A stretch of DNA of 51,833 nucleotides, from assembly GCA_937877075.1 (NCBI GenBank), contig CALEGD010000071.1, positions 1 through 51,833 on the forward strand. The letters are read 5' to 3'. Below the pieces are notes generated by a model, which did not search any database, was not told the DNA's origin, and worked only from the letters and a program-made list of their open reading frames with translations. Below, piece by piece: positions 33,034 to 41,457 of the stretch (position 1 is the first letter of the stretch; each line of letters opens with the position of its first letter). The translations under genes and the position numbers were made by a program. The DNA is from an uncultured Acholeplasmatales bacterium (GTDB lineage Bacteria > Bacillota_I > Bacilli_A > ML615J-28 > CAG-698).

Positions 33034-33921
33034 TTACATATTTATATTAACCAATGACCTAATCCAGTCAAGGAGCACTTCTTCGGTAATAGAAGCTAAG
33101 AAAGGATTAATAAACCCAGAAATAATCAGCTTTTCTGAATCTTCACGGTTTATTCCCCGACTCATCAGATAGTAAAGCATCTCTTCATCAATAGCTCCGA
33201 TAGAAGCACCATGTGATGCGATAACATCAAAATCATCAATTTCCAGGACCGGACTGGCACTGATATGTGATTTTAAGTCCAGAATCAATCCCTTGGTGTT
33301 CTGTCTTAATTCGACCTTTCCAGCACCTTTTTTAATTACTCCATCGGTGCTAATCATTAACTTAGAGGAATTGCTAGCAATACCATAGCTAATCAACTCG
33401 GATACAGTCGCTTTGGAATTATGAAAAACATTAATTGATAGAAGTTGTTCCTGACTTGAGGAATTAACAGTTACCGTATTAATTTCTGCTTTTGCGTGTG
33501 GTTTATTTAAGAAAATATGATTATTCAGTTCACATACTCCGGGTAAACTGGTAAGTTCATTTAATTTAATATATGCTTCATCCTCTAAAGAAATATTTGT
33601 ATTTATCCTGAGTCTGCCGTTTTCACTGCTGTTCTTCACAGACAAAAATCGGACTTCGGAATGAGAGCCGATTTGATAATTGATATTGATATTACAGTTA
33701 TTACCTATTTCAAAAAACAACTCGGTAATATTAACCTTAACATCTTCTGAGATAAAAAATTCAATTTTTGTATCACGAGTGAAGAAATAAATGACTTTAA
33801 GATTCATATTTTTGTTAAGTAAAAAATCGGAAATGCCCGAGGAATGCTCAGTAACTATACCGTCTTTTACAATCAAAAACTCATCATTAGGACCAATGAT
33901 GTCCTTTTCATTAAATTTCAT
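33034..33921 (-). CDS. sufD: Fe-S cluster assembly protein SufD
   Basis: Partner of SufB and SufC in the scaffold. 295 residues, shorter than the usual 420-440, chiefly because the N-terminal helical region is reduced. The C-terminal core is intact: ISASPVLEIDDFDVIASHGASIG and EEMLYYLMSRGINREDSEKLIISGFI. ATG 33921 is chosen because AAGGA lies 9 bases upstream; an in-frame GTG at 33930 overlaps the sufC stop codon. Short SufD forms are known in small-genome Firmicutes relatives. Confidence 0.92.
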   Translation of the reverse strand: MKFNEKDIIGPNDEFLIVKDGIVTEHSSGISDFLLNKNMNLKVIYFFTRDTKIEFFISEDVKVNITELFFEIGNNCNININYQIGSHSEVRFLSVKNSSENGRLRINTNISLEDEAYIKLNELTSLPGVCELNNHIFLNKPHAKAEINTVTVNSSSQEQLLSINVFHNSKATVSELISYGIASNSSKLMISTDGVIKKGAGKVELRQNTKGLILDLKSHISASPVLEIDDFDVIASHGASIGAIDEEMLYYLMSRGINREDSEKLIISGFINPFLASITEEVLLDWIRSLVNINM

Positions 33922-33926
33922 CCAAC

Positions 33927-34748
33927 TCACTCCTTGGGATTCTTGAAGGCACAGCTACCTAAAACCGCACGTGTCCGCAAATCATGCTTTTCATCTTCTA
34001 ATCCCAATTCAACCTTCAACCAATCATATCCTTCGGAATCAATTTTTTCAATCAATTCCTTGCCCCCGGTTCGAATGATTCTGCCATCCATCATGATATG
34101 AACAAAGTCAACATCAAGATAATCAAGCAATCTTTGATAATGGGTTATAATCAAAGCTCCGAAATCCGGGCTTCTCATCTTATTTATATTTTCCGCAACA
34201 ATCTTTAAAGCATCAATATCAAGTCCAGAGTCTATTTCATCTAAAATTGCAAAGTTTGGTTCTAACATCTTCATTTGTAAGATTTCATTGCGTTTCTTTT
34301 CACCACCAGAAAAACCTTCATTAAGATAACGATGAGGAAGATCATTATTCATTTTTAAGTCTTTAACCGCTTGTTCAAATTTTCTTACAAATTTGAAAAG
34401 AGAAATATGTTCGCCGTCCTTCAATCTTGATTGCATGGCCGACTTGATAAAGTCGGAATTAGTTATTCCGGATATCTCATAGGGATATTGCATTGCTAGA
34501 AAAATACCATTCCGGCTTCTTTCGTCAACACTCATCTCAAGGACATTTTCATCATCAAGCAAGATTTCTCCTTCGGTAACATGATATTTATAGTGTCCCA
34601 TGATTGTAGCAGCGAGAGTAGACTTGCCGGTACCGTTAGGACCCATAATAGCATGAACTTCTCCGGTTTTAATTTCTAGATTGACGCCCTTTAAAATTTC
34701 ACTTTCTTCAACAGAGGTATGCAGATTCTTAATCTTCAGCGTTCTCAT
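33927..34748 (-). CDS. sufC: SUF ATPase SufC
   Basis: ABC-type ATPase that drives cluster transfer on SufBCD; cytoplasmic. 273 residues with Walker A GPNGTGKST, signature FSGGEKKRNEI, and Walker B FAILDEIDSGLD, all intact (unlike the degenerate ABC protein at 29100-29897). ATG 34748 follows AAAGGAG by 7 bases; it lies 20 bases inside the end of apbE. It ends in TGA, confirming that UGA is a stop codon here. The C-terminal extension (HDLRTRAVLGSCAF) is slightly longer than usual. Confidence 0.97.
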   Translation of the reverse strand: MRTLKIKNLHTSVEESEILKGVNLEIKTGEVHAIMGPNGTGKSTLAATIMGHYKYHVTEGEILLDDENVLEMSVDERSRNGIFLAMQYPYEISGITNSDFIKSAMQSRLKDGEHISLFKFVRKFEQAVKDLKMNNDLPHRYLNEGFSGGEKKRNEILQMKMLEPNFAILDEIDSGLDIDALKIVAENINKMRSPDFGALIITHYQRLLDYLDVDFVHIMMDGRIIRTGGKELIEKIDSEGYDWLKVELGLEDEKHDLRTRAVLGSCAFKNPKE

Positions 34749-35928
34749 TAAATACTCCTTTAAAAACATATCCTTCTTCTCTTACATTTTCATTAAAGAA
34801 AAAACTTTCTTCCAATCCCGAACTTATATATACTTCTTTTGTTTTTCCGTTCTTCACAACCCATACAGTTTCTAAATCCTCAGTAGCATTCACTACTTCC
34901 ATCCCTTTATCAAGTCCTAAGGCAAAGAGAGTTGTACTATATCCATCCGCAAGAATCGATTCTTTTGTAACAACGGTAATCGAAATAACATTATTATCTA
35001 TCGGTAAGCCGGTTTCTGGATCCAAGATATGATGATATTCTTTTCCTTCTTCATCGCGAATATACTTTTCATAAGTTCCGGAAGTAACAACACTCATGTC
35101 CTTTACTTCCAATCTTCCAAAAATATGATTAAGGTAATCCCCGTTTTCATCTTCGCGAAGATTTGTCCAGTTGATATACGGTGTACGAATTCCGATTCGG
35201 AAACTCTTTTCGAAAAGATCGCCGATTGTTAGAATATTTCCACCGATATTTATTATAGAAGAAGTATAGCCACGATTAATAAGATATTCCTTCACCTTAT
35301 CCGCCGCATACCCTTTCGCAATCGCTCCAAGGTCTATTTCCATTCCTGCTTTTGCTAGAAAAACTGTACTCTTTTCTTCATCAACAACTATATTTTTATA
35401 ATTAACCAGCCCGCAAGAAACAATTTCTTTGACCTTAGTCTCAATATCATTAATTTCTGTAACAGTTAAGGTATTATCAAAATAATCATATTGATTATTG
35501 GGAAAATCCCAGATCTTCCAAGCCGGAGAAATACTTGGATCAAAGAGTGCAATCTCTTTATCTTTGTTTTGAATTTTCGATATTTCTGCCATCTCAAGGG
35601 CTTTTTTTATAACAAAAATAACTTCTGAACTAACTGTAACAGGTTCTATCCCGGCCCTTTGGCTGATTAAAGAAAGGGTCGTATTCGGTTTGATTCCGTT
35701 GCGTTCCTGTATATTGAAAAGATTGTCTAAATCTTCCAGTATTTTATTGATATCTTCTTTTAAAGTTTTTAATTCATCTTTTGAAATAGAACCCGTGGTA
35801 AATAACTCTACCGAGTTTATCGTTTGAAAAGCATCCTTTAGTTCTATTTTATTATATGTTTCTTGTTTACACCCAGAAAACAAAAACAAAATAAAGAAAA
35901 ACAGTGATATTATGAAAAATTTCTTCAT
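34729..35928 (-). CDS. apbE: ApbE-type FAD:protein FMN transferase lipoprotein
   Basis: Attaches FMN covalently to Thr/Ser residues of extracytoplasmic electron-transfer proteins. 399 residues: lipoprotein signal with Cys20 (FLFSGC), then the ApbE domain with DPSISPAWKIWD, EIDLGAIAKGYAADKV, NIGGNI, and the metal/FAD site HHILDPETGLP with SVVTSGTYEKY. Heads the SUF transcript, overlapping sufC by 20 bases. Its flavoprotein targets (such as RNF, NQR or FMN-binding reductases) are not in this window. Confidence 0.93.
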   Translation of the reverse strand: MKKFFIISLFFFILFLFSGCKQETYNKIELKDAFQTINSVELFTTGSISKDELKTLKEDINKILEDLDNLFNIQERNGIKPNTTLSLISQRAGIEPVTVSSEVIFVIKKALEMAEISKIQNKDKEIALFDPSISPAWKIWDFPNNQYDYFDNTLTVTEINDIETKVKEIVSCGLVNYKNIVVDEEKSTVFLAKAGMEIDLGAIAKGYAADKVKEYLINRGYTSSIINIGGNILTIGDLFEKSFRIGIRTPYINWTNLREDENGDYLNHIFGRLEVKDMSVVTSGTYEKYIRDEEGKEYHHILDPETGLPIDNNVISITVVTKESILADGYSTTLFALGLDKGMEVVNATEDLETVWVVKNGKTKEVYISSGLEESFFFNENVREEGYVFKGVFNENAED

Positions 35929-35958
35929 GACACTCCTCCAAGTAGTCTTAACTATATT

Positions 35959-35964
35959 ATTATA
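35959..35964 (-). promoter_or_regulatory. -10 box of the apbE-SUF operon
   Basis: TATAAT 30 bases before the apbE ATG; -35 region is weak (AAGCAA). Ribosome binding site GGAGGAGTG follows. Confidence 0.5.
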
Positions 35965-36008
35965 CTACTAAATGAAATTATTTGCTTGATTAACAATAAA
36001 AAAGGAAA

Positions 36009-36028
36009 AACCTCCCTTTCGAGAGGTT
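36009..36028 (-). terminator. Terminator of nifJ
   Basis: AACCTC/GAGGTT stem with an 8-base loop; on the minus strand T-rich sequence (TTTTCCTTTTTT) follows. Confidence 0.75.
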
Positions 36029-36034
36029 GATTTC

Positions 36035-39000
36035 TTAAAGCGAATAATCCATGGCAGCAAAGCGACGATATGTCCGGTATCTTCTTTGAGCTTCTGCCTT
36101 ATTTAATTCCAGAAGTCTTTCTGCTTCAGCCGGGTTAATCTGCTTCAGTTGTGCGTATCTGGTTTCGGATGATAGATATTCTTCATATTTATCCCAATTA
36201 GGATCTTTGGAATCAAGCATAAACGGATTTTTGCCTTCTTCCGCAAGTTTAGGGTCAAATCTGAAGGTAGTCCAGTAACCACACTCAACCGCAAGCTTAG
36301 TTTGTCTTTGAGAATTACCCATTCCGCCTTTAATACCATGAGCGATACAAGGTGAATAAGCGATAATAATTGATGGTCCTTTATGACTTTCAGCTTCTTT
36401 TATTGCTTTCAACATTTGCGCCATTGATGCACCGGATGAAATTTGAGCAACGTAGACATGACCATAGCTCATGGCAATTGCTGCAAGGTCTTTCTTCTTT
36501 CCTTGTTTTCCGGCAGCGGTAAATTTCGCTATCGAGCCAGTTTGGCTAGATTTAGAGCTTTGACCGCCGGTATTGGAATACACTTCGGTATCAAGTACTA
36601 GAATATTTATATCTTCATTATTGGCAATAACATGATCGAGTCCGCCGAAGCCGATATCATAAGCCCAACCGTCTCCGCCGATAATCCACTGCGAACGTTT
36701 TGTTAGATAATCCTTTAACTTTAAGATTTCTTTGGAAGTAGGAGTATTTTCTTTTTCTAATAAAGGTACGAGCTGTTTTGCGATTTTTCTGGTTTCAAAG
36801 CTGCTGTCGCGATTATCAAGCCATGCTTGATAAAGTTCTTTTACTTCATTTGAAGTTGAATAATCTTCCATACCTTCTTCCATAAAAACGCCAACCCGAC
36901 TTCTGATGGCCTCAGTAGCCATTCTCATACCAAAGCCAAATTCCGCATTATCTTCAAAGAGTGAGTTAGCCCAAGCCGGTCCTCTTCCTTCTGCATTAAC
37001 GGTATAAGGAGTCGCCGGGAATGAAGCACCGTAAATTGAAGAACATCCAGTTGCGTTCGCAATCAGCATATCTTCACCGAATAACTGAGTAACCAGTTTA
37101 ATATACGGAGTTTCACCGCAACCAGCACAAGCTCCAGAGAATTCAAAGAGAGGTTGTGCAAACTGCGAGTTTTTCGGGTTTGCTGCTACATCTACAAGAT
37201 CTGATTTATAGGTTACATAATCAAAGAAATATTCTCCAACTTGATCCTTGCCTTCACGAATAGCTTCGTCAATCGGAATCATTTCTAAAGCTTTTTCACC
37301 TTTTCTTCCCGGGCAAACATTAACACAGACTTCGCAACCTGTACAGTCAGGGATTGAAACAACGATCGAGTATTTCAAGCCTTCAAAGCCTTTTCCGGTC
37401 GGAACCAAATATTCAGATTCTTTAGGAGCCTTATTTGCTTCTTCTTCGGTAGAAAGGAAAGGTCTAATTACAGCATGAGGACAAACAAAACTACATTGGT
37501 TACATTGAATACAGTTTTCTTTTATCCATTTTGGAACAAAAGCAGCGATATAACGTTTCTCATAAGATGTTGAACCATTGTCCATAGTTCCATCTTCAAA
37601 GCCGTCAAATGCCGATACCGGTAAATCATAGCCTTTAATAGCATTGACCGGATTAGCTAGACCCTGGACAAACTTCGGAAGTCCTTCCGGAAGTTGTTGT
37701 TTTTCAGGAACAAGGGCCGCCCAGGCTGGATCAACATTTACTTCTCTGATTCCGGTGCCGCCAATGTCGATTGCTTTGTAGTTCATATCAACAATAGTCT
37801 GACCTTTTTTAATATATGATTTGTAAGCGTATTTCTTCATTAATTCTTTAGCTTCTTCATAAGGCATGATTTGTTCATTCAGTTTGAAGAAAGCTGATTG
37901 CATAATAGTATTGGTGCGTTTACCAAGACCGATTTCTCTTGCAAGATCAACAGCATCAATTACATAGAATTTTACATTCTTTTCCGCAAGCTCCTTCTTA
38001 AAGGAAGCAGGCATAAATTCAAACAATTCCTGATCGGTTTTTGTTGTATTCAAAAGGAATCTGCCATTCTCCTTAATATCAGCAAGCATATCATATTTCT
38101 CAACATAAGTATCCAGCGAGCATGAAATGAAACCGGCCTCTTTAACCAAATAAGTGGAACTGATCGGTTTCTTAGAAAAGCGTAAATGGCTTCTGGTAAC
38201 ACCGCCGGACTTCTTAGAGTCGTATGCAAAGTAAGCTTGTGCATAATAATCGGTGTTATCGCCGATAATCTTAACTGTACTCTTATTGGCACCTACGGTT
38301 CCGTCACTTCCAAGACCATAGAAAATAAGTTGACTTACACCTTCTCCGGCTACATCGATGCTCTTTTTAAGAGGTAAAGATAGATGAGTAACATCATCAT
38401 TAATACCGATTGTAAACCCATTTAAAGCCTCTTCGCTCTTTTCAAGATTTTCATAAACCGCAAAAATTTGGGCAGGATCTGTATCTTTACTAGAAAGTCC
38501 ATAGCGGCCGCCAATAATTAAAGGTGCATTTTCTTTTCCGTAATAAGCAGCTTTAATATCTAAATATAAAGGTTCGCCGATTGAACCCATTTCTTTGGTT
38601 CTATCGAGAACGGCAATCCGTTTTGTAGTTACAGGAATAGCCTGTAAGAGATGTTTGACTGAGAACGGGCGATATAGGTGGACATTTACAAGACCGACCT
38701 TTTTGTTTTTATGCTCATTCAAATAATCAACAACTTCTTTAATTGTCTCACAGACAGATCCCATAGCGATGATGATGTCAGTGGCATCTTCGGCGCCATA
38801 GTAATTAAAGAGTTTATATTCTCTGCCAGTTGCTTTTGAAATTTCATCCATATATTCTTGAACAACATCAGGAATATTAGTATAATATTTATTCTGAGCT
38901 TCACGAGCTTGGAAATAAACATCATCGTTTTGAGCCGAACCTCTGGTTGCAGGACGGTTAGGACTTAAAGCCCGATTCCGGAAACGATCAACAGCTTCCC

Positions 39001-39592
39001 AGTCAACTAGGTTTTTAAGAACATTTTCATCCATTACTTCGACCTTTTGGATTTCATGACTGGTCCTAAAACCATCGAAGAAATGTAAGAATGGGATACT
39101 TGATTTTATGGCTGCTAGATGTGCAACCCCGGCAAGGTCCATTACTTCCTGAACCGAAGCGGTCGCAAGTAAAGCCCAACCTGTCTGTCTGGTTGCCATT
39201 ACGTCTTGATGGTCACCAAAAATCGAGAGTGCCTGAACGGCAAGGCTTCTAGCAGAGACATGTATTACTCCGGGCAAAAGTTCTCCGGCAATTTTGTACA
39301 TGTTAGGAATCTTTAAAAGCAAACCTTGGCTGGCAGTATAAGTGGTTGTCAGAGCCCCAGCTTGAAGTGAGCCGTGAACTGTTCCGGCAGCTCCCGCTTC
39401 CGATTGCATCTCAACAACTTTGACCGGCATTCCAAAAAAGTTCTTTTTTCCTCTACTGGCCCAGTCATCAACATATTCAGCCATTGGTGAAGACGGAGTA
39501 ATCGGATAAATACCTGCTACTTCAGTAAATCCATAGGAAGCATATGCGGCTGCTTGATTACCGTCCATCGATTGAAACACTTTTTTTGACAT
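36035..39592 (-). CDS. nifJ: Pyruvate:ferredoxin (flavodoxin) oxidoreductase
   Basis: Oxidises pyruvate to acetyl-CoA with ferredoxin or flavodoxin as acceptor, the key anaerobic step. Single-chain homodimer type, 1185 residues (normal). N-terminal MDGNQAAAYASYGFTEVAGIYPITPSSPM; gamma domain near 420-600; two 4Fe-4S cluster motifs CIQCNQCSFVC and CTGCEVCVNVCPG; TPP domain with CAGCGETPY, ATGCSSIYG, GDGWAYDIGFGGLDH and EVYSNTGGQSS. Monocistronic with its own promoter and terminator. Ribosome binding site CGGAGG, about 12 bases from the ATG. Confidence 0.98.
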   Translation of the reverse strand: MSKKVFQSMDGNQAAAYASYGFTEVAGIYPITPSSPMAEYVDDWASRGKKNFFGMPVKVVEMQSEAGAAGTVHGSLQAGALTTTYTASQGLLLKIPNMYKIAGELLPGVIHVSARSLAVQALSIFGDHQDVMATRQTGWALLATASVQEVMDLAGVAHLAAIKSSIPFLHFFDGFRTSHEIQKVEVMDENVLKNLVDWEAVDRFRNRALSPNRPATRGSAQNDDVYFQAREAQNKYYTNIPDVVQEYMDEISKATGREYKLFNYYGAEDATDIIIAMGSVCETIKEVVDYLNEHKNKKVGLVNVHLYRPFSVKHLLQAIPVTTKRIAVLDRTKEMGSIGEPLYLDIKAAYYGKENAPLIIGGRYGLSSKDTDPAQIFAVYENLEKSEEALNGFTIGINDDVTHLSLPLKKSIDVAGEGVSQLIFYGLGSDGTVGANKSTVKIIGDNTDYYAQAYFAYDSKKSGGVTRSHLRFSKKPISSTYLVKEAGFISCSLDTYVEKYDMLADIKENGRFLLNTTKTDQELFEFMPASFKKELAEKNVKFYVIDAVDLAREIGLGKRTNTIMQSAFFKLNEQIMPYEEAKELMKKYAYKSYIKKGQTIVDMNYKAIDIGGTGIREVNVDPAWAALVPEKQQLPEGLPKFVQGLANPVNAIKGYDLPVSAFDGFEDGTMDNGSTSYEKRYIAAFVPKWIKENCIQCNQCSFVCPHAVIRPFLSTEEEANKAPKESEYLVPTGKGFEGLKYSIVVSIPDCTGCEVCVNVCPGRKGEKALEMIPIDEAIREGKDQVGEYFFDYVTYKSDLVDVAANPKNSQFAQPLFEFSGACAGCGETPYIKLVTQLFGEDMLIANATGCSSIYGASFPATPYTVNAEGRGPAWANSLFEDNAEFGFGMRMATEAIRSRVGVFMEEGMEDYSTSNEVKELYQAWLDNRDSSFETRKIAKQLVPLLEKENTPTSKEILKLKDYLTKRSQWIIGGDGWAYDIGFGGLDHVIANNEDINILVLDTEVYSNTGGQSSKSSQTGSIAKFTAAGKQGKKKDLAAIAMSYGHVYVAQISSGASMAQMLKAIKEAESHKGPSIIIAYSPCIAHGIKGGMGNSQRQTKLAVECGYWTTFRFDPKLAEEGKNPFMLDSKDPNWDKYEEYLSSETRYAQLKQINPAEAERLLELNKAEAQRRYRTYRRFAAMDYSL

Positions 39593-39636
39593 ATTATATA
39601 AAACCTCCGTTTAAGTCATTTCTGTACATCATTATT

Positions 39637-39665
39637 ATTATACAATAATTTTCAACTAATCACAA
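39637..39665 (-). promoter_or_regulatory. Promoter of nifJ
   Basis: TTGTGA (39660-39665), 17-base spacer, TATAAT (39637-39642) on the minus strand. Confidence 0.65.
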
Positions 39666-39781
39666 GGGTATTTTAACGATGAAATCATTTTTATTATATA
39701 TATATTTTCCGCTTTTATGGAAAAAGATAAGGTAAAATTTATAAAATTCTAAAAAAAACAGAAAATATCCTGCTTTAATGG

Positions 39782-39787
39782 TATAAT
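39782..39787 (+). promoter_or_regulatory. Extended -10 of the radical SAM gene
   Basis: TGGTATAAT; no recognisable -35 at 17 bases. AGGAGT ribosome binding site, then ATG 39804. The rest of the 211-base divergent gap (39593-39803) holds only AT-rich sequence. Confidence 0.6.
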
Positions 39788-39803
39788 ATTTACAGGAGTC
39801 AAT

Positions 39804-41402
39804 ATGAAAATTTTATTAATTGGTATCAATTCAAAATACATTCACCCCGCCGTCGGTATTCATCAAATTGTTGCCAACAGTAAGTTCCCAGTTACTTTTT
39901 TGGAATTCTCAATTAAAGATAATAATGAAAACATCCTTGCTGCTATGGGAAAGGAAAATTTCCAAGTAATTGGTTTTTCAGTTTATATCTGGAATATTGG
40001 AAAAATCAAAGACATAATCAAAAGTTATTCCCGGGAAACCATCTTTATTCTCGGCGGACCGGAAGCAAGTTACCGTCCTGAACTACTCCTTTTTGATAGA
40101 CGTGTTCGTTTTATTATCAAAAATGAAGGCGAAGAAGCTTATAATGAGTTAATTGAATATTTAAATAATGAAAGAGATATCAAAGAAGTTTCCAATCTAT
40201 ATTATTTATCTCAAAATAAAATTACTTATACCTTCAATCGCATGCCTGATTTATCTAAAATCAGACATGATTTAGGATTAATCAAAGATTTCAAAAATCG
40301 TGTATTTTACCTTGAAGCAAGTCGAGGTTGCCCGTTTTATTGTAGTTATTGTCTTTCTTCACTTGAAAAAACTGTCCGTTTCTTTAACTTGGAAAAGGTA
40401 AAAGAGGAAATTGTTTTTGCTTTAGATAAAAAGGTTAGAGTTCTGAAATTCCTTGACCGGACATTTAATCTCAGGCAAACAAATATGAGGAAACTCCTTT
40501 CTTTTATCAGAGATCACGACAATCACCTGACCACTTTCCAGTTTGAAATCGTTGCTGATCTTCTTGAAGAAGAAACTATTGAACTTCTTCAAACAATTAG
40601 GCGAGGTCAAATTCGCTTTGAAATTGGAGTTCAATCTACCAATGAAATTGTTACAAAAGCCGTCAGAAGAAAACAAGATTTTCAAAAACTAAAAGAAAAT
40701 GTTTTAAGAATAAAAAATAATATCATCATCCATCTTGATCTCATTGCCGGACTTCCTTATGAAGATAGACAAAGTTTTATCAGAACTTTCAATGAAACCT
40801 TCGAACTATTCGGTGATGAAATACAACTTGGATTTTTAAAAGAATTGCAAGGTACCGAAATCAGTATCCATAAAGACCTCCATGGTTATAAGTTTTCACT
40901 TTTGCCTCCTTATGAGGTTCAAAGTAATTCCTATCTTTCAAAAGCTGATTTAGATGAAATAAAGATTGTAAATTCAGCGGTGAATAAATACTATAATTCC
41001 GGCGATTACCCGAAAACAATGGAGTATCTTTTTCAAAAGTTACATCTAAACCCGTATTTTACCTTTCTAAAAATAGGAAACTTTATCGGTGTTTCAAACC
41101 TTTTAAAAATGCAAATCGATGAAATTTCCAAAGCTTTATATAAAGCTTTGAAAGATGAAGTAAGCGCTGAACTTCTTTACATCATAAAACAAGACTATCT
41201 TTTAAAACCGATCAAACCTAAAATCTGGTGGGAAAGAAATATTTCCCGAGAAGAAAGAAAAAATGTATATCAGGAGTTTTTAAAAACTTTTCCCAAACTA
41301 AATTCAGAGATCCTTTATCGCTATTCTCATCTAGAAAAATATGAAAACGAATATCTTTTAATTACCTATAAGCCTTCAGCCCTCTTTATTTTGAGAGTCT
41401 GA
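39804..41402 (+). CDS. B12-binding-domain radical SAM protein (DUF4080 type)
   Basis: 532 residues: N-terminal Rossmann-like cobalamin-binding-type domain (1-150, with GINSKYIHPAVGIHQI), a radical SAM core with RGCPFYCSYC (Cys176, Cys180, Cys183 bind the 4Fe-4S cluster), and a C-terminal domain of about 150 residues as in DUF4080 members. The DxHxxG cobalamin motif is absent, so real B12 binding is doubtful. Substrate is unknown for this family; in many Firmicutes the gene is a single unit. It ends in TGA, evidence for the standard code. The MurE-like gene lies 55 bases downstream. Confidence 0.9.
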   Translation: MKILLIGINSKYIHPAVGIHQIVANSKFPVTFLEFSIKDNNENILAAMGKENFQVIGFSVYIWNIGKIKDIIKSYSRETIFILGGPEASYRPELLLFDRRVRFIIKNEGEEAYNELIEYLNNERDIKEVSNLYYLSQNKITYTFNRMPDLSKIRHDLGLIKDFKNRVFYLEASRGCPFYCSYCLSSLEKTVRFFNLEKVKEEIVFALDKKVRVLKFLDRTFNLRQTNMRKLLSFIRDHDNHLTTFQFEIVADLLEEETIELLQTIRRGQIRFEIGVQSTNEIVTKAVRRKQDFQKLKENVLRIKNNIIIHLDLIAGLPYEDRQSFIRTFNETFELFGDEIQLGFLKELQGTEISIHKDLHGYKFSLLPPYEVQSNSYLSKADLDEIKIVNSAVNKYYNSGDYPKTMEYLFQKLHLNPYFTFLKIGNFIGVSNLLKMQIDEISKALYKALKDEVSAELLYIIKQDYLLKPIKPKIWWERNISREERKNVYQEFLKTFPKLNSEILYRYSHLEKYENEYLLITYKPSALFILRV

Positions 41403-41457
41403 GTGCTTTTTTAATATTCTTCCCTCTTTTTACATATTATATTATATGGTGAAAAGG

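Noticed and set aside
39680..39735. Short open frame of 18 codons between nifJ and the radical SAM gene
   Set aside because: No ribosome binding site or promoter, AT-rich hydrophobic translation, and it lies in a divergent promoter region.
41400..41402. Possible UGA = Trp recoding, as in Mycoplasma-like lineages
   Set aside because: TGA ends the radical SAM, sufC, yabP, ftsH and hydrolase-type genes at the expected lengths, and Trp is encoded by TGG throughout.
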